Shown here: one piece after another, positions 49,801-64,000 of the stretch
How positions within the stretch are numbered: position 1 is the stretch's first letter
Layout of the letters: each line of letters begins with the position of its first letter
DNA from: Thunnus maccoyii
Lineage: Eukaryota; Chordata; Actinopteri; Scombriformes; Scombridae
Length of the DNA: 64,000 nucleotides
Direction of reading: 5' to 3'
Assembly: GCF_910596095.1 (NCBI RefSeq)
Contig: NC_056539.1
Coordinates: 20,761,001-20,825,000 of the forward strand
Program-made: the position numbers and the translations under genes
The notes under the pieces: model-generated
Seen by the model: only the letters and a program-made list of their open reading frames with translations
Told to the model about the DNA's origin: nothing
Databases searched by the model: none

Positions 49801-50189
49801 TTTAGTTAAATGCCAGCGTATCTTCGGCCAGGCGGACGGCTAACCATGCTAGCATCTATCTACTGACAGACGTACCGTTATTCTTCACTCAAATTACGTA
49901 CATTACAGACATTAAATTAATTCAGAGAAACATTTTGCCCTATTCCGTGATAGAGAGTACACAAACGTGACATAGAACAGTTATATTTTTATCGGAAAGG
50001 CTGTTGATAGCAAATAAACGTTAACCGTTAGCACCCACACAGTTAATGATGCTCACCGGCAGATAGCAGTTCAGCTAGCCACATTCATTCCTCTCACCTC
50101 TCTTTCATGAAGTGCTTGATTCTGACGATGGCCTTCTCGTCGATCTTCCTGAGGAAGGTTTTCAACCTCTCTCTCTTATTTTCGAGCAT
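34854..50189 (-). CDS. GRAM domain-containing protein 2-like (GRAMD2A/2B family)
   Basis: Minus-strand exons in transcript order: 50098-50189 (ATG), 39882-40058, 38827-38890, 38500-38572, 38304-38407, 38031-38129, 37773-37844, 37554-37622, 37243-37339, 36809-36898, 36252-36351, 35625-35732, 34854-34872 (TAA). Phases agree: 1164 nt, 387 aa. A GRAM domain spans about 119-222 (FHKLFPDIPESE, CALQKEVPYHGRLYITDSNA, NTALLVPNALSI, FVSLRNRESCYQLLRSV). A Ser/Asp-rich linker contains SSAENSF, which I also recall in GRAMD2B. A single C-terminal membrane segment (about 334-358) is followed by IVALEEQL. There is no sterol-binding VASt domain, which separates it from GRAMD1/Aster proteins. Family members are ER-anchored and reach plasma-membrane phosphoinositides at contact sites. 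I cannot choose between 2A and 2B, so no symbol is given. Confidence 0.88.
36913..36936. repeat. (GA)n tract serving as pyrimidine tract on the minus strand
   Basis: On the minus strand this is a (CT)n run about 15-38 nt before the acceptor AG of the exon 36809-36898 of the GRAMD2-like gene. Confidence 0.85.
41032..41090 (-). CDS. candidate alternative first coding exon of the GRAMD2-like gene
   Basis: Minus strand: ATG at 41088-41090 begins MPTVSRYMSFRSSKRFKFT, ending ACC AG|GTAAGG. The two leftover bases (ag) are exactly what the common exon 39882-40058 needs to make Ser (SNYPVESSG), as they are for the distal first exon at 50098-50189. Used this way the protein has 376 aa with a short Ser/Arg-rich N-terminus. 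A promoter just upstream is inferred, not seen clearly. Confidence 0.55.
45146..45168 (+). repeat. poly-C tract (one G interruption)
   Basis: Nine C, one G, then thirteen C. Confidence 0.95.
49076..49102. repeat. short tandem repeat, 8-nt unit
   Basis: Three copies of atgaagtc. Confidence 0.85.
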
Positions 50190-50430
50190 TCTTCCCTCAG
50201 CCAGTGGTGGTCGGTTCGTGTGGAATCGACGCTCCACGCCAAACTCTACTGTTCTTGTTTGGCTTCTGCTTTTTTTTTTTCTCTCTCTCCTCACTTCATC
50301 TACGACTGATTAAGATAATGAGCTTAAATCGGACCAAGTCAAGTGACCAATCAGCGTCGACGACGACCAGGGAAAAAACGGTCATGTCAGCCTTGTCATC
50401 CAATCAAAACAGGATAGTTGGATAAGATCG
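50190..50430 (-). promoter_or_regulatory. distal promoter and 5' UTR of the GRAMD2-like gene
   Basis: GC- and CpG-richer than its surroundings. On the plus strand CCAAT pentamers lie at 50347-50351 and 50400-50404 (ATTGG for the minus-strand gene), 160-215 nt upstream of the ATG at 50187-50189. An upstream in-frame region begins only with GTG near 50294, so the ATG at 50189 is the first usable start in this exon. Confidence 0.5.
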
Positions 50431-53400
50431 ACCGCCCATTACCTTATATGGTTTTTGGGTTGTTCCTTATTTTCAGACCATAGAAGGTTGGGCATGTGTT
50501 ATTATTGTACTTGCTTGGTCTTTATAATCAATAATTTACATATGGTTTTAACATTGCACGTGTGTGCAGCATAGAGAATACACTCTGTGGCTTAACAGTA
50601 GTGCGCTAATGTGCCACATCACACTAAACTGACTCCACAACAGAAAATAACTGTTCTGGCAGGCTACATTAGGGTGGGGCTGTAGCTAATGTTGTTTTAC
50701 ATACTGTTTAACATCCCCAAACAGAAGGCTGAATTTTATTATATACACTTTCTACTGACAATAATAAAAAATAGCACACATCCATCTGAATAACTGCTAC
50801 TGTAAATTCTCTTAAATACAACAATACACATAGGCACAATAAATCACTATTTTATAAAAATGTACTAAGTCTTTTGTTTGAATGAGCTATAAAAGCTGGC
50901 AGCTTGTACTGTTAAAAATTGAAAGTGAATGCCATGAATTACAATGAAATCAATGAGCATTTATTTGAGTTCTCATGAAGGGAAGCAGAAGCCAGTGACT
51001 CAGAAAGCTAGTCAACTTCTCAGTTGGTGGCTTTCACTCTGATGTCAAAGCATGAGTCCCTTTATCTCAGACCAGCATTGTACAAGCAGCTAATGAAGGG
51101 CCATGTCTCTCACCTCCCCCCTCATTGAGAAAAAGGCAACAACTGCAGCAACAAATGGTAAAATCACACACCTACTGAACAATCAGCAGCCCAAGGCCAT
51201 TAGACCAAAGTTTAAACCGAGTCATCCAAGTCATTATATAGTCACAATGGATGACTTGTGTGTTGCTTGTGACTACCTTTTATATTTAAAAAAAGTTTTT
51301 TTTTATCTGAAAAGCTTTGGTGTGAGTTTCTTGTCACAGCAAGTATTCAGCTAAATATTCTCATATGTCCTTGAGACTGTGTGAGTTTCTGTCGCTGGCC
51401 CTGACCTTTGATCTCCACGTGAGGTGTGAGGTGGTGTCCCTTGTAAAAAATAAATGACAGATTATAGCATTGCTGGTGGAGAAAGATGTTTTGGACATTT
51501 TAATAGTTAAAATTCATTTGAAAGGTTATAAGTTATTATATTGATTAACAACATTTTACAACCTGGATTTATTAAAACTTTTCAGAAATGGTTCAAAACA
51601 AAATAGCATAGTTATCAAGCTATAAACGCTGCTTTTGTTACTTTTTCAAATGCTTATACCCCGGATATACATTTTTTAACAATACCATTTTAAGAATGAC
51701 ATTCTTAGGGAGACTGACTATATTAATCAATTGAATAATTGTCCCAGAATGTTTCCTGATGTCATTAATTTGTCACATCATGACAAATCAGTGAGTTACC
51801 CTGAAAACACAGTCCCCCTTGATTTCAACAAAGCCTTCATGAGAGTATTTCGCCACGGTATTGACAGAGACCTTGAAAGCATTTAAAAAGATAAACTACC
51901 TATCAGGTAGCAGTTTAGAGCAGTGGGATTGCACAAATCTCAGCCCTGAGAGCTTTTTTTCCCTCACCAGGCAGCTCAGATGCCACCACGCCACCAGGAA
52001 CAGAGGAGGCAGTGTATTGGCACATGACACAGCAAACACACCACCCTCACACAATCTGGCCTTCGCCAGCCAGCCCCCAGTCTTCCCTTCCGTCTCCTCT
52101 GCCAGGAAACAAAAGCAGATAGAGAGGAGGAAACCACGCTTCATTGGAAGTATGTGATGCAATGAGGGGGTGTAGAGGTAAGTAGGCAATAACAGGCTTT
52201 TCTGTGTTGACTCACCAGGGTGAGGTACAGATTAATAAGTGGTGAACTACTCAAGAACCCTGGACTTACAAAAGCCCCAGCTTCATTGTGTCTCATTTGG
52301 TTTGTAATTAACCCAAAGTGGTTTGGGGGAATATAGCCCATGAACAATATCATCTGAAATGGTAAAGGCATTATGGTGGGTTCTGTGTTATTACTTCTAA
52401 CCTTGAGGCCCTGTTTTGTAGAGGCTATATGTCAAAATCCCCTTCTGGGTTAATCCGACCATAGTCAGTGTTAAACTGCATTTTTAATGTAAATAACTAT
52501 CATCTATATTTTTGAATAATGTAACATATTATTTGGTTGACTAGTAAATGGTAACTACCCTCAAACATTAGGCTCATGATGAGCCAGCAAAATTGTATTT
52601 CCTCTCCCCATTTTTGATGAGTTTGAGCCAAATTACACTTAACTATAATTGAGAACTTGAGCTTATTTTGGTTGTACTACAGTAATTCCAAGAAAAATAT
52701 TAAATTAATACAATCTATACTGCATATACTGTCCAACTGTCTGGATGTGAACAGCCAGACTTGACATGTGACAGCATGAGAGGTTTGTCAGGTGTAATGC
52801 AGAGGGGAAGTATAACAGAGAATCTAACACTGTGAAATGAAATGACAGTGAAAATAGCGGAAGTGAGTCCAGTTACCATTTGTACGACGTGTCATTACTG
52901 TCAGCACAGCATACCACCAGTGCTGATGGGAAGTTGTATGTCCAAAATGTCAACTTTTCAGGAAAATAGCAAATGTGAAAATTGAATACAAGAAACGTGT
53001 TATTTAGTTTTTGTAAATGCTTTTAGTGCTAAAAGACCACACATTATTCTAATATTGACATTCTGAGTCTTCAAGCCTGCTACTCACCCTTCTAAATAAC
53101 TTAACATAATTTCAACATTATTGAAAAAAAACATATCAATGCCAATGAGCTGAGAGGCTCAAAGAAGGGGTATTTTTGCAAACAGAAAAGAAAATCATAT
53201 TTGCTCTTATTATTATCATACATACAGAAATCACTGTAGAGTCAGGACCCTGTGGCTGGCAGTTGTGGTTATGAATCGTGTATGTTTCATTTTCATGTAA
53301 AGCTGCTGAACAAGTTTCAGTTTTATGTGCATTAATTCCTACAGATTTTGTCTTTTGATTTTCTACAAAATCTGAGCCAGTATCTTGACCCATACTGAAT

Positions 53401-55816
53401 CAATAGCTTAATGTTATACATTTCAGACAGAAGAAGAATGGTATACTTTTCAAAAAAATATAATTGTAAGAGTGTAGATAAATCAATGTCCAAATATTTC
53501 AGAAAATACAGAATATGGTCTTCATGCCTCTAGAGGCAACTTTGAGCTAAATCAACTTTATTTCCTTTATGAGTCAGTAATCAATGAAGGTCTTTAAGAT
53601 TTAGGCGGATGTCCTTATGAAGTGGGCAACTGCTACTTTGGAAAGTAACAACAACAAATCAATGTCCCCCTCTGTTCAGAAAATCTTATGATAGCTGAGT
53701 TTGAACAAAATATTTCTGAGTCACACATCTGGGAATTCATCACCTGAGAATATTTCTCTCGGAGATGTTGCCTAACTCAGATATCTGTTTGCTTTGAAAA
53801 AAAAAAAAATAGATAGAGATTATCATGTATATCTCTGCTGTCTTTGCTTAGATGACTGCCATTATCTGTTGCAAAAGGAATATTTTTCCAGAAAGATCCT
53901 TATTATCAGTAGCTGGAGTAAACACTCTGTCCTTGGGAGGCTAGCAACACCTTGGCCTGGAAAAACAAGGCTATGACGCACAGACTGCCGCAGCCACAAA
54001 CGTTACAGCACAGGTGTGTAGGAATGCTTATGAAGCAGGCTAAAAAGGGACATCACAATCTGTATACCCATCGCTTAGTATTATACTTAGACATGACATA
54101 CAGTAACAGTATTACTCAGTATTACTCAGTACCACACATGTCAGAATTCAAATGTCAGAAATGTCTGAGAGAAATAAATAGCTGGAGGAATTTCTTAAAA
54201 AAGCAAAACACTATGTTTTGGTAGCATACACCCAAATGTTCACATTGTCAATGTAATTGATAAGAAATATTTTATCTATTTGAGTGTCTCAGGCCTTGTT
54301 TTGGTATGAATACATACCATGCATCTAGTTTGGAAAGAATCTTTGTGTGATGGGAATCACAATGCTGGTGACAAATTCCCAGCTGGCAATTTAAAATGCA
54401 ATTTTTGTGGAATTTCCACATCTGAAAGAGAGACAGATGGTTTTTTGTGCCCTGTCAAAAACACTTCCCTGATTTGCACATGAGTAATTCACCACATGGA
54501 ACAAAGTGAGACAAATAAAATTGTTAGGGGCAACAGATCACCATGAACAAAACGGTATTATGTTGGTTAAATCACACTGTTGCTTGTGTTTGCCTGTTTA
54601 TCCACTATTTAAAAAACTTACAAAATTGACAAAATTAAAATTTAAAAAATGCAATTATACACAAAAAGTGATCTTTCTCTCCCTGTCCTGTCTATTGAGG
54701 CACCTAGTTGAGCTTCGAGTCAGCTGATGAGTGGAGATTCCCTTACAAAGCTATCTTTGTCTTTTATCTTTGCTATCTTTGTCTGGTATTTTGAGGACAT
54801 TTGTGTGACATTATGTAATTATGCAGTACTTCAGCATTCTTGCTATTATTTGTGACTATACAGTGTATTAGTCATTTTGTACCAAGTTATGATATCCACC
54901 ATTTCATAAAAGGGATGTTTACTCTTTCATATCTAATTAGAGCACAGTTATATTAATTGTAATCTGTTTTTACATAATAATGACTTCCAAAATAGGTACA
55001 AGGCAGATATACACTGCACTGTTCTAAGAGCTTTTTAAATAAGATATCAGGGCCTTACAGTTAATTGTACATACATTTTAGTACAGTAAAGTAAAACATT
55101 GATATTCCAAAAACCTTGCCAGTTTAAGAAGCATGAATTAAACATCTGTTTATCAGTCTAAACTGGCATCTTGTGTATCTGTGGGCTTTCTGTGGGGTCA
55201 AAAAGGTCAGTCATCACCAAGGATTCACCCCAGCAACAGGCTATTTCATTCAGTGAAGCCAGGAGAGGGGGTGGGGGTGGGGGGGTACCTTACTGCTGAC
55301 CCAAAGATATCATCTTACCTGTAACACTGGGACATTGTCTGCGGCCATCTCTGAGCGGCCCACTTTGGAAATCATTTTGTAGATATGCTGGGCATTTTCA
55401 CACTTCAGAGGGATGTTCACACATTCAGGATCAGGATGTGTGTTCAGCATCTCTCACAGCTTGACTGATATGGGGGCTTAGAGTCTTAACCGTGTCATGT
55501 TTAAAAAGAAACCTTTACCTGATGTGTTTTGTTTGTGTTCTCTATGCGTGAGCTGTCAGAGGCTCAGGTGTAACACATACAACCCGACTCAAGGGGTGTT
55601 GGGTTTCTACCCAGTAGGGTCTGGCTGGCCTCCTCCAGCTACTGTTACCAGGCTATTCTCATCACTAATTCATCTGCGCTCTTCACCCAAAGCTCTGGGC
55701 GGCTGGTTGGTTGGGTGGTTGGTCGGCTAAGCAGGGGGAAGGACAGTGTTGCTCTCTCTGCCAGAGCAGTGCACCACCAGGGTTCCTAGAGGAGGAACAC
55801 ATCTGAGCCGGGGCCG
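50431..55816. other. intergenic region between the GRAMD2-like gene and gipc3
   Basis: Divergent gene pair spacing of about 5.6 kb. AT-rich, no gene or named repeat recognised. A G-rich run (ggggtgggggtgggggggt, around 55267-55287) and a ggttggttgggtggttggtc stretch (55703-55722) precede the gipc3 start. The gipc3 promoter probably lies in the last 500 nt but no TATA or Inr is certain. Confidence 0.45.
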
Positions 55817-60877
<5,061 letters not shown>

Positions 60878-62252
60878 GTAAGTGGAAAATATTTGATACA
60901 GCTATTACAGTCATGTGACAGAACAGATGGAAAATAGGAATACAGCACAAAACCTTCAGTATTAAAAATGGCAGTTTAAAGAGAACATAATAGAGAACAT
61001 AATAATATTTAATTATTTGTTTTCGAAAAGCTGACATACCAGGTAGTTAGGGTTCACCTTGTAGTACCAACTCTTGTTTCGGTATGTTTTGAATTGCTTT
61101 CAGGTAACATTGTCCAATTAAATGAATTTGGTTTGGTGCTAAATATACAACCCTCTAGCAGGAAAAACAAATGGTGCAAAACAAGAAAAGATATTTGCAA
61201 ATACTATTCATAAAGCATCCCTGGGTATACTGTAAATCGAATCCTATTAACATGGTTCAAATGAAAACAAGCAGGACTCTTGATTTTGAGAACCAGAAGG
61301 CAAATCCACTAGAATATGAGAAAGAGGAAAGTTATCCTTTTGTTTCTTTGGCACACCTAAGAATCAGTAGTGTGCATTAAATTGTTGGGCTGTGATTCAT
61401 TACACTGACATTTAATATCATTAGAGCCAAGAGCTGCCCCGGGTGATTTTTCTTTATGACAAAAGTGTCCATGCAAGGTAAAGCGCCAACATCTAAGTGG
61501 AACTAACCAGAAGCCCCGCTCTGTTGTCCACAGTTAGATAAAAGAAGTAGATGGATTTCAACATTCCTTAATAAACATGAAGATTAAACAGGAACAGTTT
61601 AGAAATTACTGTCAATCTGCCAACGAGTCTGGAAAAGTTGTTAGACCCGGCAGCTACAATTAATTGACCACTATTACAGTGGTGGTTGTTAAGCCTCAGC
61701 CAGAAGAATCTTGTGTGACAGTACATGTTTAAATTGGGCTGTGCAGGGATAAGTATGGGTCAGTTGGGGTTTGATTTTGTTAATAATATGAAAAGTGCCA
61801 CCGGTGACAAGACTAGAGTAAGCACTACAGAGAAAGAAAATAAATCTTTTTGGTTGTCGGTAAACAGAGTTATTTTTCGTAGACTGGGTTTTGATATTTC
61901 AGGAAGAAAATAAGTAGTTGGGAAATACTTTTCTCAAAAAAGATATATGCAGTTGTTTGGAAATCAACTCCTCAAATTCAGTTACTGAAATGAATTTTCA
62001 TTTCCAATCATGCACAGGCAAAATGAAAAAGGCTTTGAGGGATTTTCCATCTCATTGCAACCACAGGAAAAACTAAAGCTCTTTGAAAATTGGATACTGT
62101 AGAGCATGTATTTGCATGCAGAAAAGAAACAAACTTAGCCTTTCATAGGGACACAGAAACATCCTGGTTTGGGTTACACACACATGTTTGTCTAGACCAC
62201 TTAAACAGCTGGAGAATGTTGACTTCAATGTTGACTTACAATAATTCCTTGC

Positions 62253-62345
62253 AGGCTTGCCCTAATCTTAACCCTAATCACAACTGCTACGTGCCTAACC
62301 TCAACCATTAACCCAACCTTAACCCCAAAACCAAGCCCTAAAAAC
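62253..62345. repeat. degenerate TAACCC-like interspersed patch
   Basis: Repeated imperfect units such as ctaatcttaaccctaatc and ccaaccttaaccccaaaacc. This resembles dispersed accctaa-type sequence often seen inside fish repeats, not a true telomere. Confidence 0.4.
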
Positions 62346-62408
62346 AAATGGTCAACAACAGTGTATGTAACAGTGTGAACACCAGTCAAATATGATCATT
62401 ACACTTAT

Positions 62409-62528
<120 letters not shown>

Positions 62529-64000
62529 CTCCAAATGTACCTGCTGAATTTTTCCTGTTGCTGGAGAGCTTCAAAGCCACTTTCATTTACATGTCAGCCA
62601 TTTATCTGCCAGGAAAGAAAATGGCTGAACAGGTTCATAAGTTTATCTACTATTATATTACTAATTATTAGGTGACATCAACTAACTGTTTCAACTTCCT
62701 CTTGATGATGACCTCTTACACAGAGCACATTTTGCATTTTGACTGCACCTTTGACCTTTCATTTAGGGACAGTCCCTTTCACTATGACGGTGTCATTCTC
62801 CATTTTCCTTTCCAAGAAATGTTTATCTGTCAATCCACTCAAAAGTGCAACAGGAGCCTTATTTATTGCTTTTGTTTTAGTCACATTTAAAGGAAAGAAG
62901 GAAGTCTCCTCCTATGAGTGAATAGGGCTGGAGCTGACGACAACCTTGCTTATCAGACAGGAAACTAAATCCATGACCGGCGAACTGACTTCCTGTTAGA
63001 CAATCAGTATCTCTTAGTAAATTGTTTATGCAACGACTGATGTTAATGAAAGAAAGCTGTCATTGAAAAGTGGGAGTGCCAATAGGATTATATCATCTTT
63101 ATGGTCCTAAATGTCCTAAATATTAGCCAAAGAGAATCCTAGCTGATACACAGAGTAACAGTAATTTACATTCAAAATTCAAGAGAACGTTGCTGTCTCC
63201 AACAACATAATTAGAGTAGCAATTGTATACTGCATGTCTCGCAAAACAACATCCTAGTGATGAACTTTGAATCCCTGATTTAAAGAGAAAAGTGTAACAC
63301 TTTGGTGAAAGTTGTGAGTGAGGAGGAGAAACACCTACACATACAACAGTGGAGAAAATATGCTTTAATAGAGGTTTGTCAGGTTTTAAGACCACACAAA
63401 GTAACTTAAAGAGTAGCTACATACAATAGTTGTTTCCTGAGTATCAGTCACAAGCACTGATTGACATAGCTGATGTTGACCCTTGACCTCTCCCAGGACA
63501 CTACTGGGTTCCTTTGGAATTAGTAGTGCATAATCCTAAGCAGAGATATGTATTTTCACACAGACCCAAGGGTTTTGTGTTTTTAAAATAGCTCTTTGAG
63601 AATCATGTCTACATGTCATATAAGGGCAGTGATGATGTGGTATTATTTTCCTGTGACAGCTGATTCACAGTAGCCAACTTCACTGTTAACACAAAGGTAT
63701 TAGGCTTACCAGTTAAATGGGCAACAGATGGATTAGAAATCCATGACTCACATTCAGTCTAATGCTGAGCTCATTTTCTTCCTTTAATGGAACTGTTGAA
63801 CTTTTAAATTGTTACTAAGGAACACACTGATAATAGCAACATGACGACGTGATTGGCTCCAACACTGTTCTTTCGAAGAGGATGAAACACAGGAAACATC
63901 AAAGCAAAATATACACTGGACTTGCACCACTTCATCACACATCATTTATTTAAACAATATTTTATGAAACTAGCAACAGTAGTGGGGTGTCCTCAGGTAA

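Larger units (their letters stand above)
41091..50097 (-). other. about 9-kb first intron of the GRAMD2-like gene
   Basis: Lies between the two candidate first exons. It contains a poly-C run (45146-45168), A-rich runs (41541-41560, 43797-43820, 47009-47035) and a short tandem of atgaagtc (49076-49102). No nested gene, RNA gene or named transposon was recognised. Open frames here have no domain and lie in low-complexity DNA. Confidence 0.5.

Noticed and set aside
50094-50294. Longer N-terminus for the GRAMD2-like protein starting near 50294
   Set aside because: The codon at 50292-50294 is GTG on the minus strand; the first ATG in frame is at 50187-50189.
51861-52189. Overlapping plus and minus open frames of about 97 codons between genes
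   Set aside because: No domain, no splice context; both strands open over the same stretch, typical of chance.

Overview
The window is vertebrate nuclear DNA, almost certainly from a ray-finned (teleost) fish. It is AT-rich, intron-rich and full of (TG)n, (GA)n and (ATT)n microsatellites. Its interspersed repeats are of kinds common in fish genomes: a TTAA-ended MITE, Tc1-like fragments, a hAT-like element and an L2-like LINE scrap. No prokaryotic, organellar or viral gene organisation is visible. Five protein-coding genes were reconstructed by joining exons at GT/AG sites with consistent reading phase. The exact species cannot be read from the sequence.

Layout, left to right. (1) 1-8176, plus: the 3' part of camsap1, seven exons ending in the CKK microtubule minus-end binding domain, then a 3' UTR that contains a hAT-like MITE. 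(2) 12.1-25 kb, plus: a complete wdr47 (nemitin) gene with a probable CpG-rich promoter near 12.13-12.4 kb, fifteen coding exons between 13888 and 22997 (891 aa) and a long 3' UTR that contains a TTAA MITE. (3) 27305-29655, plus: a complete four-exon lim2-family gene (lens fibre membrane protein, 174 aa). (4) 34854-50189, minus: a complete GRAMD2-family gene (GRAM domain plus C-terminal membrane anchor, 387 aa) with two candidate alternative coding first exons about 9 kb apart. (5) From 55817, plus: the first three coding exons of gipc3 (GH1 and PDZ domains); the remaining exons lie beyond the window. A decayed Tc1/mariner copy lies at 30.6-31.7 kb between lim2 and the gramd2-like gene.

Most notable points. 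camsap1 and wdr47 sit head-to-tail, and their products are known partners in protecting microtubule minus ends and building the ciliary central pair. A 66-nt, frame-preserving candidate cassette exon lies in a camsap1 intron between CKK-proximal exons. The gramd2-like gene has two phase-compatible alternative first coding exons. Two splice acceptors (wdr47 and the gramd2-like gene) sit directly behind simple repeats and could be sensitive to repeat length. No wholly new gene system was found; the novelty is in splicing, promoter choice, gene neighbourhood and mobile-element insertions.
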